Source: DASWNP01 sp036399175
Lineage (GTDB): Bacteria > Acidobacteriota > Blastocatellia > Pyrinomonadales > Pyrinomonadaceae
Assembly (NCBI GenBank): GCA_036399175.1
Contig: DASWNP010000048.1
Coordinates: 1-64,000 of the forward strand
Length of the DNA stretch: 64,000 nt
Direction of reading: 5' to 3'
Shown piece after piece: positions 32,950-42,555 of this stretch (positions are counted from its first letter, which is position 1; every line of letters starts with the position of its first letter). A program made the position numbers and the translations under genes. The notes beneath the pieces were generated by a model. The model was not told the origin of the DNA. It saw nothing but the letters and a program-made list of their open reading frames with translations, and searched no databases.

Positions 32950-34434
32950 GTGGAAGTCAAAGACAAGGCTGGGGCGAAGACCGACGGCAAGCCCAAAGGC
33001 GCAGACCTGTTCATTGTCGATAACAGCGACGAGAACTGGAAAGTCCAAAATTACCTCCGCGAGTGGACGGACATCGCCCACACCTTCGACATCGCCACGG
33101 GCTACTTCGAGATCGGCGCGCTCCTGGCGCTGGACGGTCAGTGGCAGAAGCTCGACAAGCTGCGCATCCTGATGGGCGACGAGGTAACGAAGCGCACGAA
33201 GAAGGCGCTCGTTGCGGGCATCAAGTCGGTCGCGCATACGCTCAATCAGAGCATCGAGAGGGAGAAAGAGACTAACGAATTCCTCGTCGGCGTCCCAGCC
33301 ATAGTCGAAGCCCTGAAGAGCAAGCAGATCGAGTGCCGCGTCTACGCGAAAGAGAAGTTCCACGCCAAGGCGTACATTACGCATTCCAAGCTCACCGTGG
33401 TCGGTTCGTCGGCGCTGGTCGGCTCTAGCAACTTCACCTACCCCGGACTCACCGACAACGTCGAGCTGAACATCCAGCTCCGGCGCGAGGTCGAGATTCT
33501 CCAGGAGTGGTACGAACGCCACTGGGAGAAGGCCGAGGACATCACGCCTGCAATCCTACAGGTCATCGAGCGCCACACGCGCGAGTACCAGCCCTTCGAT
33601 GTGTACGCGAAGGCGATGCAGGAGTATTTCCGCGGGCACGAGATAACGGTCGGCGAGTGGGAGAAGAGCCAGTCGCGCATGTTCCCCATCCTAGACCAGT
33701 ACCAGAGGGAAGGCTACCAGGCACTGATGAAGATAGCCCACAGCTACCGCGGCGCTTTCCTATGCGACGGGGTCGGCTTGGGCAAGACGTTCGTCGGCAT
33801 GCTGGTCATCGAGCGCCTGGTCGAGAAGGAGCGCAAGCGCGTCGCCCTCTTCGTGCCGAAAGCCGCGCGCAAAGCCGTCTGGGAGAAAGCCATCAAGCGC
33901 TATCTGCCGCACCTGAGCGGCGACTTCTCGAACCTGGTCATCTACAACCACACCGACCTCTACCGTGGAGGCGATTTCCAGGAGCGGCTCGACCGACTCA
34001 AAGAAACCGCCGACGTAATCATGATTGACGAAGCGCACCACTTTAGGAACCCCGGCATCAGGGGGCAGACGGGGCGGCGCCCCTCGCGCTACCGGCGCAT
34101 GTACGAGATAGCCGAAGGGAAGACGCTATTCCTGCTCACGGCGACGCCCATCAACAACCGGCTGATAGACCTCCAGCACATGATGGAGCTGTTCACGCAG
34201 GGGCAGCAGGACTACTTCAAAGCAGCGCCGCTCGGCATACACTCGCTGACCGGTCACTTCCGCAAGATGGAGAAGGACTTGGACAGGCTCGTGGCTGGCA
34301 AGAACGGCGAAGACGTTGAAGACGTTGAGGCTGAGACGAATCAGGTAGAAGCCGAGCAGGTCTTAGCCGGCGACGCGCTGTTCGGCTCGCTCGGCGTGAA
34401 GGCGACTCTTAAAGCCTGGATGGAGCTTTCCTAA
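32950..34434 (+). CDS. PLD-nuclease/helicase, C-terminally truncated
   Basis: About 494 residues from GTG 32950. The N-terminus carries a phospholipase D-type nuclease domain (FHAKAYITHSKLTVVGSSAL and GSSNFTYPG, half of an HKD pair), followed by a superfamily-2 helicase core: Walker A CDGVGLGKTF, the DExx box MIDEAHHF and motif III LLTATPINN. The frame ends after the first RecA domain (LFGSLGVKATLKAWMELS), so the second RecA domain of these 1000-residue proteins is missing, probably through an internal deletion. In complete systems this protein is the effector of an R-M or defence operon with a methyltransferase; here it should be inactive. Confidence 0.85.
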   Translation: MEVKDKAGAKTDGKPKGADLFIVDNSDENWKVQNYLREWTDIAHTFDIATGYFEIGALLALDGQWQKLDKLRILMGDEVTKRTKKALVAGIKSVAHTLNQSIEREKETNEFLVGVPAIVEALKSKQIECRVYAKEKFHAKAYITHSKLTVVGSSALVGSSNFTYPGLTDNVELNIQLRREVEILQEWYERHWEKAEDITPAILQVIERHTREYQPFDVYAKAMQEYFRGHEITVGEWEKSQSRMFPILDQYQREGYQALMKIAHSYRGAFLCDGVGLGKTFVGMLVIERLVEKERKRVALFVPKAARKAVWEKAIKRYLPHLSGDFSNLVIYNHTDLYRGGDFQERLDRLKETADVIMIDEAHHFRNPGIRGQTGRRPSRYRRMYEIAEGKTLFLLTATPINNRLIDLQHMMELFTQGQQDYFKAAPLGIHSLTGHFRKMEKDLDRLVAGKNGEDVEDVEAETNQVEAEQVLAGDALFGSLGVKATLKAWMELS

Positions 34435-34461
34435 ACTCACCCTCAAGGAGTTCAACGCTTG

Positions 34462-37400
34462 ATGGCTAACGACCTCGACCGCGTACGCTCGATTAAAAGT
34501 TTCCCCTCACTGATTAAGTACCTGCGGGACGACCTCGGCTGGGAGTTCGAGACGGACGATGTCGAAGAACTCACGTTCGACTACGAGCCGGAGGAGTTGG
34601 GGCTGGACGCCAAGACCGCCGTCAGGATTAAAGAGATTAAGCAGCTCCGCCCGCTCGTGACGAACCAGCCGTGGGGCATCTTCTACATCAACTTCGAGCC
34701 GAAGCTCCTGCCCATAGTAGTACTGCGCCGCATCCTGCGCTCGCTGGTGATTAAGAAACGCGCCTCGGCGAGCCGGGGGCATCAGGCGGCCTGGAAGCTC
34801 AACGACCTGCTGTTCATCTCATCCTACGGGGAGACTGACGAGCGCGCCATCACCTTCGCACACTTCTCCGACAGCTCCGAGGTTGGAGACCTGCCGACCC
34901 TCAAGGTTCTGGGCTGGGACGCGCAGGACACCGTCCTTCATCTCGAAGACGCTCACCGCACGCTCAGGGAGAAGCTGCGCTTTCCCGCCGACCCTTCGGA
35001 CGTGGAGGCGTGGCGCGAGCAGTGGTCTTCCGCCTTCAGGCTCCGGCACCGCGAGGTCGTCACCACCTCAATCGAACTCGCCAGGCGGCTCGCCGAGCTA
35101 GCCACCCTGATACGCGAGCGCGCCAACCGCGTCCTCGCAGTAGAGTCCGAGAAGGGCGCGTTCCGCAGTCTCCGAGAGGCGTTCAGGGAGGCGCTGATTC
35201 ACGACCTGAGCGCGGACGACTTCGCCGACATGTACGCGCAGACCATCGCCTACGGTCTGCTCTCGGCGCGCGTCTCGCGCCCCGCGGGACTGGTCGCCGA
35301 CAACCTCTTGGACATGGTTCCCTCGACCAACCCGTTCCTGAAAGAGCTGCTGGGGACGTTCCTCAAGATCGGCGGGCGCGACGCGGGCGGGGCTAACCGG
35401 AAGGCGAACGCGATTGACTTTGACGAACTCGGCATCAACGAGGTCGTGGAGCTGTTGCGGCGGGCGAACATGGATGCGGTCTTAAGGGACTTCGGCAACC
35501 GTAACCCGACGGAAGACCCGGTGATTCACTTCTACGAGCTGTTCCTGAAAGAGTACGACCCCGTGAAGCGCATGAGGCGGGGCGTCTTCTACACGCCCCG
35601 CCCCGTCGTCTCGTTCATCGTCCGCAGCGTGGATGAAATCCTGCGCCGCGAATTCAAGCTGGAGTACGGCTTGGCTGATACGACGACGTGGCGGGAGATG
35701 GCAGAGCGCCACGAGGGGCTACAGATTCCTGAAGGGATTTCTCCCGACGCGCCCTTCGTGCAGGTGCTTGACCCTGCGACGGGCACCTCTACGTTTATTG
35801 TCGAGACGATTGATCTCATCTACAACACGATGGTTGGGAAGTGGCGCGGCGAGCGTAAGAGCGAGAAGGAAATCCGGGAGTTGTGGAACGACTACGTGCC
35901 GAAGCACCTGCTGCCGCGCGTGTACGGGTTCGAGTTGATGATGGCTCCGTATGCAATCGCGCACATGAAGATTGGGTTGAAGCTGTATGAGACGGGCTAC
36001 AGCTTCCTCTCATCAGAGCGGGCGCGGATTTATCTGACGAACACACTGGAAGAGCCAAAAGACTTCTCCGGCTACTTCGTGCAAATGGCTCCCGCGCTCG
36101 CCCACGAAGCTGCGGAGGCGAACACCATCAAACGCCGCACACCAATTACTGTCGTTATCGGCAACCCGCCTTACTCATCGCTCTCGCAAAATCTCACGCC
36201 GACGGCGCGCGAATTAATCAGCCGTTACAAATTCATTGACGGTCAGAGAATTGTCGAGCGCGGAGCTTTACAGCTTGAGAAGAACTTACAGGATGACTAC
36301 ATAAAGTTTTTGGCACGCTCGCAGGATTTTCTGAGCGTACCTAATCTGGGTGTGCTTTGCTTAATTACCAATCACGGTTTCATTGATAACCCGACGTTGC
36401 GGGGGTTCCGCTGGTCAATTTTGAGAACGTTCGAACGAACATATGTCCTGGACCTTCACGGGAACGTGAATCGCCGTGAGCTAACCGCTCAGGGAGAGCC
36501 CGACCAGAATGTATTCGACATCAAAGACGCCGGCGTCGCCGTAGTTCTGGGACTCTCGAAAAACATCAGGAAGGAGGCGCTTGGTGAGCTTTATCATCAA
36601 GATTTGTGGGGAGACAGAAAGGCTGAAAAGAATCCGTTCCTGCTGAAGGAAGACGTGCAAACAGTGGGGTGGAACAAGCCCGTTCCGACTCCCGATTTGT
36701 ATATGTTCAAGCCCATGAATTATTCCTCAGAAGAGGAATATAGAACGGCTGCCAAGGTCACGGAGATATTTCCACTGCATAGCATAGGAATTATTACCGC
36801 TCGTGATCACTATGTTATTGACTTTGAGCCTGAACCAATTCTTGAGAGGGCGAAGAAATTCCAGAAGTCGCAGCTTTCAGACGTGGAGACCTGTAAGCAG
36901 CTCGGCATACCTCTAAAAAAAGGATGGAACGTCGCTCGGGCAAGGCAGAGAATAAAGGCTGAAACTGATTTGAGTAAGTTCATCAAACCACTACTATACA
37001 GACCTTTCGACATACGCCCTGTCTTCTACCACGAATCTCTGATTTGGGGCATGGCAAGACCCGTCATGCAGCACATGATTGGTGGGAAGAAGCAGCCAAA
37101 TTTAGCCCTTATTACATCAAGGATGACAAAGGGCGAGACGTTTCAGCATGCGCTCGTCAGCCGAACCCCGTCTGAAGTGATTTTGCTTTCGTCGAAAACC
37201 TCAAATAACGCATTTGCCTTTCCGCTTTACATCTACGACGAAAAAAGCTCTCTCCTGAAGAATGCGACTTCTGCCGTGCGCCGTGCCAACTTTGCGCCGC
37301 AGTTCGTCGCCGATTTAGCCGCCCGTCTCAAATTGCTTTTTCATCCTGACGGACGCCGAGACCCCGTCGAGGCGTTCACGCCAGAAGATGTCTTTCACTA

Positions 37401-38010
37401 CGTCTACGCTATCTTACACTCTCCCGCCTACCGCAAGCGCTACGGCGAGTTTCTAAAAGTCGATTTCCCTCGGGTACCGTTGACTACAGACCGCGCTCTC
37501 TTCCGCGCTCTCTGTCAACTCGGTGCCAACATCGTCGCGCTTCACCTGCTCGAAGAGGATTATGCTGATGCCTCCTGGAATAGAGATGCAGGCAGTAAGG
37601 CTGAGGGTGAAGAGATAGGATTAACAGACACCAACCCGCTCGCCTCCGATGTCGTGCGCTTTCACGACGCGGTCGGCAGGCAAGTCGTCAAAGGCTTCCT
37701 GAAATATGACGGCGGCAAAGTTCACATCAACGCCGCCTCATACTTCGAGGGCATCTCGGAAGCGGTCTGGAACTTCCACATCGGCGGCTACCAAGTCGCG
37801 CACAAGTGGCTCAAAGAGCGCCGCGGGCGCACGCTATCACCCGGCGACATCACCCACTACGCGCGTGTCTGCCATGCCGTCGCCGCCACCCTTGAACACA
37901 TGAGCCTCATTGACGAGGTAATCGAGGCGCACGGCGGGTTCCCCTTAGTCGGCAGCCAGGATACCGCACCCGTAGCGAAGGAAGCAGCGAGTTCACTCCC
38001 TTTCGACTAA
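34462..38010 (+). CDS. Eco57I/type ISP-like adenine-specific DNA methyltransferase
   Basis: 1182 residues from ATG 34462, with AAGGAG upstream. The methyltransferase core has the SAM-binding motif I as DPATGTSTFIVE (Thr and Ser where most enzymes have Cys and Gly), the RRGVFYTPRPVV approach and the catalytic NPPY at about residue 567. The C-terminal 450 residues (from DVFHYVYAILHSPAYRKRYG) match the target-recognition region of type ISP/Eco57I-type enzymes. The N-terminal 300 residues are an unknown domain in which I see no PD-(D/E)XK motif. Together with the PLD-helicase before it this is a restriction or BREX-like defence pair whose helicase half is broken. Confidence 0.9.
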   Translation: MANDLDRVRSIKSFPSLIKYLRDDLGWEFETDDVEELTFDYEPEELGLDAKTAVRIKEIKQLRPLVTNQPWGIFYINFEPKLLPIVVLRRILRSLVIKKRASASRGHQAAWKLNDLLFISSYGETDERAITFAHFSDSSEVGDLPTLKVLGWDAQDTVLHLEDAHRTLREKLRFPADPSDVEAWREQWSSAFRLRHREVVTTSIELARRLAELATLIRERANRVLAVESEKGAFRSLREAFREALIHDLSADDFADMYAQTIAYGLLSARVSRPAGLVADNLLDMVPSTNPFLKELLGTFLKIGGRDAGGANRKANAIDFDELGINEVVELLRRANMDAVLRDFGNRNPTEDPVIHFYELFLKEYDPVKRMRRGVFYTPRPVVSFIVRSVDEILRREFKLEYGLADTTTWREMAERHEGLQIPEGISPDAPFVQVLDPATGTSTFIVETIDLIYNTMVGKWRGERKSEKEIRELWNDYVPKHLLPRVYGFELMMAPYAIAHMKIGLKLYETGYSFLSSERARIYLTNTLEEPKDFSGYFVQMAPALAHEAAEANTIKRRTPITVVIGNPPYSSLSQNLTPTARELISRYKFIDGQRIVERGALQLEKNLQDDYIKFLARSQDFLSVPNLGVLCLITNHGFIDNPTLRGFRWSILRTFERTYVLDLHGNVNRRELTAQGEPDQNVFDIKDAGVAVVLGLSKNIRKEALGELYHQDLWGDRKAEKNPFLLKEDVQTVGWNKPVPTPDLYMFKPMNYSSEEEYRTAAKVTEIFPLHSIGIITARDHYVIDFEPEPILERAKKFQKSQLSDVETCKQLGIPLKKGWNVARARQRIKAETDLSKFIKPLLYRPFDIRPVFYHESLIWGMARPVMQHMIGGKKQPNLALITSRMTKGETFQHALVSRTPSEVILLSSKTSNNAFAFPLYIYDEKSSLLKNATSAVRRANFAPQFVADLAARLKLLFHPDGRRDPVEAFTPEDVFHYVYAILHSPAYRKRYGEFLKVDFPRVPLTTDRALFRALCQLGANIVALHLLEEDYADASWNRDAGSKAEGEEIGLTDTNPLASDVVRFHDAVGRQVVKGFLKYDGGKVHINAASYFEGISEAVWNFHIGGYQVAHKWLKERRGRTLSPGDITHYARVCHAVAATLEHMSLIDEVIEAHGGFPLVGSQDTAPVAKEAASSLPFD

Positions 38011-38011
38011 A

Positions 38012-38039
38012 GGCTGCGCCAGTCAGCGACGGCGCAGCC
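38012..38039 (+). terminator. GC-rich hairpin after the methyltransferase
   Basis: A nine-base stem ggctgcgcc / ggcgcagcc with a ten-base loop directly after the stop. There is no T-run, so it may be a processing or decay barrier rather than a classical terminator. Confidence 0.45.
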
Positions 38040-38410
38040 GGCGAGACCTCACACGGCGAAACGACCGGCTCGATGGCTCGCTCCCTCGCCTCCACGTATG
38101 AATGAGTGTGGGAATCTGTTATCGAACCGGGTGAATGGCCGAGGATGTCGCGCCTCAAGGCTTCCGAGCACGCCGGGCTCGGCAGCCCTCGTTGACCATG
38201 TGTGCCGCAGGTCGTGAAAGGTCAGGTCTTTGATTCCCGCCTCTCTGATGGCGGACGTGTAGCCATGCTTGATGTCGTGGATGGCAAGACCTGCGCGGAG
38301 GTTCTCGAAGATGTATCGCCCTGTCGCAGCATCCTGACAGAAGTCGAACAACAGCGGGCGCACTTTCTCACACATCGGCAGGAGGCGCACGGCGTTGTTA
38401 TGCGTCGGCG
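38040..38410 (-). pseudogene. Tyrosine integrase pseudogene, catalytic domain
   Basis: The minus strand encodes VRPLLFDFCQDAATGRYIFE and then the box LTFHDLRHTWSTRAAE, the catalytic region of a phage-type integrase; after AAEPGV the frame shifts and continues as LGHSPGSITDSHTHSYVEAR with the catalytic Tyr region. The N-terminal arm is missing: the sequence runs into the methyltransferase gene at about 38410. One frameshift and the missing N-terminus make it non-functional. It closes the island that starts at 32531. Confidence 0.85.
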
Positions 38411-38420
38411 AAATGGGGCG

Positions 38421-39476
38421 TCAAGGTTTAGCTTCGTAGACGATGTTGAAAGGAGTCTCGGCAGCGCGGCGGAACTGGCTGAACCCCCCGCCGGTGACCA
38501 CTTCGCGTAAACGCGCCTCGCCGGCTTGCGCCCCCAATGCGAGTCCCACTTCCTGTGACTTGGAGGCGGGAGTGCAGAGCAGTGTCGAGGCCGAGTAGTA
38601 GATGCGCCCGACCGGGTTAAGATTATCTTCGACCTTATCACCGGCGAACGGCTCGACGACCATCCATGTGCCGTCGGGCGAAAGCGTTTCGCGGACGTGC
38701 GTCGCTGCGCCGACAGGGTCGCCCATGTCGTGCAGGCAGTCGAAGAAGGCCACGAAGTCGTAGCCGCCGCCGGGATAATCTTTCGCGCGGGCGACCTCGA
38801 ACTTCACTCGGTCAGAGACTCCCGCCTCCTCGGCCCTCTGGCGAGCCATCTCGATTGAGCCGTCGTGGTAGTCGTACCCGAAGAAGGTTGAGGAGGGGTA
38901 GGTCTGTGCCATCAAAATGGTAGATGCCCCGAGTCCACAGCCTACGTCTGCAACCTTCGCTCCCGCCCTTAGCTTCGCCTCGACGCCGTCAAGGGAAGGT
39001 ATCCAGGAACTGGTTAGGTTGGCGGCGTAGCCGGGTCGGAAGAATAGTTCGGTGCCGCGAAACAGTCCATGATCGTGCTCGTGCCAGCCAAAGCCCTCGC
39101 CGGTGCGGAATTTCTCTGTGATTTGGGGCACGGCTCTGAGCGCCGAGACCGCCAGCAGGAAGGCGCCGGGCAGGTACGCGGGGCTTTTCTCGTCCGCGAG
39201 GGCGAACGCCTGCTCCTCGGAGAGCGAATAGCGGCCGGTGGATGGGTTGTATTGGACGTACTCGCCCGCGGCCTGAGAGTTGAGCCACTCGCGGATGTAG
39301 CGCTCATCCGTACCCGTGCGTTCGGCCAACTCGGCTGGAGTCAGAGCTTCCCCGGCCAACGCCTTATACAAGCCCAGGCTCTCGCCGATGACGACTAAGC
39401 CGGCGTGGAACGTGGCGCCGAAGTCGGCGACGAATTTTCCCAATAACTGATTTAGCTTTTCCTCGTTAAGAGCCAT
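38421..39476 (-). CDS. SAM-dependent methyltransferase with winged-helix dimerisation domain
   Basis: 351 residues. The first 90 form the winged-helix dimerisation domain of small-molecule O-methyltransferases (GLYKALAGEALTPAELAERT, then DERYIREWLNSQAAGEYVQY). The catalytic Rossmann domain has the SAM-binding motif VADVGCGLGASTILMAQ, then FFGYDYHDGSIEMARQRAEE and VAFFDCLHDMGDPVGAATHV, followed by a C-terminal region typical of the group. Its gene lies between the integrase pseudogene and attC 20, minus strand, so it is the next cassette of the array, having lost its own attC to the island. Substrate unknown. Confidence 0.9.
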   Translation of the reverse strand: MALNEEKLNQLLGKFVADFGATFHAGLVVIGESLGLYKALAGEALTPAELAERTGTDERYIREWLNSQAAGEYVQYNPSTGRYSLSEEQAFALADEKSPAYLPGAFLLAVSALRAVPQITEKFRTGEGFGWHEHDHGLFRGTELFFRPGYAANLTSSWIPSLDGVEAKLRAGAKVADVGCGLGASTILMAQTYPSSTFFGYDYHDGSIEMARQRAEEAGVSDRVKFEVARAKDYPGGGYDFVAFFDCLHDMGDPVGAATHVRETLSPDGTWMVVEPFAGDKVEDNLNPVGRIYYSASTLLCTPASKSQEVGLALGAQAGEARLREVVTGGGFSQFRRAAETPFNIVYEAKP

Positions 39477-39604
39477 AAAACTCCATAGTCTTTAATCGGT
39501 AAAATGGGTACTGCGCGAGGTGCGGATGCCTAACTGCAACGCGCGGCAAGATAAACCAATCACCAATAGGATGCAATAGCTATCCAATCTTTCCCGGGTA
39601 GGAC

Positions 39605-39713
39605 TCATAACGTCCGAATTAACCTGCGCGGAGCTAATGCCACACAAGATAGATGGAAGGAAGATTGATGAAAAGCATTCTATCGAAGCGTCCGGTTGAA
39701 TAAGCTGTTGGAT
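39605..39713 (-). repeat. attC site 20
   Basis: Left core tcataac (one mismatch), right core gttggat, 109 bp. Arms gtccgaattaacctgcgcg / gcgtccggttgaataagc. Confidence 0.88.
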
Positions 39714-39815
39714 GTCGGCGACCATTGGAATCCTTCACTGACCCCGCACAATGCGCATTACTCAAATCTTTAATCTCCCGTCAGCATTATGATAGAGTGC
39801 GGCCGGTTTGCAGCT

Positions 39816-42341
39816 ATGCCTCTTCCATCCGACACATATCTGGGTCGTTATGAGATTCGCTCCTTGCTCGGCAAGGGGGGCATGGGTGAAGTCTATCTCG
39901 CCGAGGACACCACCTTGCGCCGTCTGGTTGCCGTCAAACTCCTGCCCGCAGAATTTACCGCCGACCGAGATCGCCTCCATCGCTTCGAGCGCGAGGCTTT
40001 TGCTGCTTCGAGTCTGAATCATCCGAACATCCTGACCATCCACGAGATTGGCGCGGAGAAGGGTCACCACTTCATCGCCACAGAGTTTATCGACGGCGAA
40101 AGTTTGCGCCAGCACCTGAAAGATAAACGGATGGAGTTGCACGAAGTCCTGGAGATAGGTGTGCAGGTTGCGTCGGCTCTCTCCGCAGCGCACGCCGCGC
40201 GGATAGTGCATCGAGACATCAAGCCGGAAAACATCATGGTGCGCAAAGACGGCATCGTGAAGGTCTTGGATTTCGGGCTGGCGAAACTTGGCGAGCAGGA
40301 GCAGAAGAGCGCGCTCGATGCGGAAGCGCCGACCGAAGTCTCGTACCGTACCGCGCCCGGCGTCTTGATGGGGACGGTTTCGTATATGTCGCCGGAGCAG
40401 GCGCGCGGCAAAGAGGTTGATGAGCGCACGGACATCTGGAGTCTGGGCGTCGTGCTCTACGAGATGATTGCGGGGCGTTTGCCGTTTGCAGGTGAGACAG
40501 TACCTGACGTGCTCGGATTGATTCTGCATAAAGAGCCGCCGCCGCTCACGCACCTCGGAACACACATCCCCGCCGAGCTAGACCGGATAGTGACAAAGGC
40601 GCTCAGGAAGGATAAGGAAGAGCGTTATCAGGTAGTCAAGGACTTGGGCTTGGATTTAAAGAGCCTGAAGCAGCGTCTGGAGTTCGAGGCGGAACGTGAC
40701 CGAACGGAAACGCCCGAGCAGAGCGGTCAAACACGAGGCGCGGCGACAACGAGAGAGGTAGGTGTCGGAACGGTCGGAAGCTCCGAGGTCGCGGCACGCC
40801 CGACCGGGCAGGCAGCAACAAGCGGCGACATTCACACTACCTCAAGCGCCGAATACATCGTCACGGAGATTAAGCGGCACAGGCTCGGCGCGGCGATAGC
40901 GCTGGCGGCGCTCGCGGCGGTAATCACCGGTCTCGCTTACTTCTACTTTGTGCGGAGCGGCAAGTCGTCAATCAATTCGGTGGCGGTCATGCCGCTCGTT
41001 AACGTCAGCAAAGACCCGAACACGGAATATCTCTCCGACGGCATCAGCGAGAGTTTGATTAACAGCCTGTCTCAGCTTCCACAACTGAAAGTCATCGCGC
41101 GCAGTTCGACCTTCAGGTACAAGGGCAAGGAGATTGACCCGGAGGAGGTGGCGAAGTCTCTGGGCGTCGGGGCGATTGTGACGGGCAGAATCATCCAGCG
41201 CGGCGACGAGTTGCAGGTGAGCGTCGAGCTGATGAACGTGCGGGATAAGACGCAGATGTGGGGCGAGCAGTACAACCGGCGGGCGACGGACGTGCAGGCG
41301 GTGCAGGCGGAGATCGCGCGCACGATTTCGGAGAAGCTGCGGCTGCGGCTGACGGGAGCGCAGGAGCAGCAACTGGCGAAGCGGGCGACCGAGAACCCGG
41401 AGGCTTACCAGCTTTACCTGAACGGACTCTTCTACCAGCGGAAGGGGAGCAACGTCGAGAATTTCAAGAAGGCGCTCGACTACTTAACCCAGGCGGTGGC
41501 GCTCGACCCGAAGTTCGCGCTCGCCTACACCGCTATGCCTTTCTCGTATCTCAACCTCGCGTCAACCGGGGAGTCTCCCGCGCAGATGCTGGCGAAGGCG
41601 CGGGCAGCGGCGCAGATGGCGCTGGAACTCGACGACTCGCTCGCCGAGGCGCACCACGCGCTGGCGATAATCAAACGGAATGAGTGGGACTGGTCGGGCG
41701 CGGAGAACGGATTCAAGCGGGCTATCGAGTTGAACCCGAATCTGGCGGCGGCACACGCGAACTACGCGAACTTTTTATCAATCATGGGGCGGACGGAGGA
41801 GGCGGTGGCGGAGATTAGACGGGCGCAGGAGCTTGACCCTCTCAGGATCACCATTAAAGCAGCCGAGGGGGCGATTTTATACCGGGCGCGCCGGTATGAC
41901 GAGGCGATTCAGGTTAACCAGCACGTCGTCAAGATGCAGCCGGACGACGCCTTCGCGCACGTCTATCTCGGCATGATGTATGCGGCGAAGGGGCAGTACG
42001 CGGAAGCCATCGCCGGATACCAGAAGAACATCAGCATTAACGGTGAGAAACCGGGCACGCTCTGTTATCTGGGCTACGCCTACACCAAGTCAGGCAAGCG
42101 CGGCGAGGCGCTTGCCATTCTCGACAAGTTGAAGGCGACGAAAGAGCATGTCTCACCCGCCGAGTTAGCCATCCTCTACGTCGGGCTGGGCGACAAAGAA
42201 GCCGCCCTTGAGTCGCTCGAACGCGCCTACCAGGCGCACGATCTCCAGATGCAATTCCTTAAAGTTGACCCGCACTACGACGCCCTGCGCTCCGAAGCGC
42301 GCTTCCAAGACCTCATGCGCCGCGTCGGGCTGCCGCAGTAA
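39816..42341 (+). CDS. Transmembrane Ser/Thr protein kinase with FlgO/TolB-like and TPR domains
   Basis: About 841 residues from ATG 39816 (an in-frame ATG at 39789 adds nine). Kinase motifs: GKGGMGEVYLA (P-loop), VAVKLLP (Lys), HRDIKPEN (catalytic loop) and VLDFGLAK (DFG). A membrane helix (LGAAIALAALAAVITGLAYF) follows at about 375, then an FlgO/TolB-like domain (AVMPLVNVSKDPNTEYLSDG, GVGAIVTGRIIQRGDELQVS) and about six TPR units. This architecture is frequent in Acidobacteriota. It runs against the array and fills the whole attC 20 - attC 21 interval, so it is either an inverted cassette or an insertion. Confidence 0.95.
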   Translation: MPLPSDTYLGRYEIRSLLGKGGMGEVYLAEDTTLRRLVAVKLLPAEFTADRDRLHRFEREAFAASSLNHPNILTIHEIGAEKGHHFIATEFIDGESLRQHLKDKRMELHEVLEIGVQVASALSAAHAARIVHRDIKPENIMVRKDGIVKVLDFGLAKLGEQEQKSALDAEAPTEVSYRTAPGVLMGTVSYMSPEQARGKEVDERTDIWSLGVVLYEMIAGRLPFAGETVPDVLGLILHKEPPPLTHLGTHIPAELDRIVTKALRKDKEERYQVVKDLGLDLKSLKQRLEFEAERDRTETPEQSGQTRGAATTREVGVGTVGSSEVAARPTGQAATSGDIHTTSSAEYIVTEIKRHRLGAAIALAALAAVITGLAYFYFVRSGKSSINSVAVMPLVNVSKDPNTEYLSDGISESLINSLSQLPQLKVIARSSTFRYKGKEIDPEEVAKSLGVGAIVTGRIIQRGDELQVSVELMNVRDKTQMWGEQYNRRATDVQAVQAEIARTISEKLRLRLTGAQEQQLAKRATENPEAYQLYLNGLFYQRKGSNVENFKKALDYLTQAVALDPKFALAYTAMPFSYLNLASTGESPAQMLAKARAAAQMALELDDSLAEAHHALAIIKRNEWDWSGAENGFKRAIELNPNLAAAHANYANFLSIMGRTEEAVAEIRRAQELDPLRITIKAAEGAILYRARRYDEAIQVNQHVVKMQPDDAFAHVYLGMMYAAKGQYAEAIAGYQKNISINGEKPGTLCYLGYAYTKSGKRGEALAILDKLKATKEHVSPAELAILYVGLGDKEAALESLERAYQAHDLQMQFLKVDPHYDALRSEARFQDLMRRVGLPQ

Positions 42342-42370
42342 GCAGTTTCAGGTTTAGGACAGGTGAAGAC

Positions 42371-42475
42371 ATCTAACGCCCGCCATCAGCCGCCGCGCTC
42401 TCAACCTCGAAAACCATTCAAGTCTCGCGCATCGAAGCCGCGCTCTTCGCGGCCGGGTGCATGCCGTTGTTCGGC
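42371..42475 (-). repeat. attC site 21
   Basis: Left core atctaac, right core gttcggc (one mismatch), 105 bp. Arms gcccgccatcagccgccgcg / cgcggccgggtgcatgccg. Confidence 0.92.
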
Positions 42476-42555
42476 GGCGCGTTGCGATCCTCGCGCCTCA
42501 TAATGTTTTCTTTGACAGTTCCTCTTCGTCCCTCGCTTGCGGACTCGCCCCTTGC

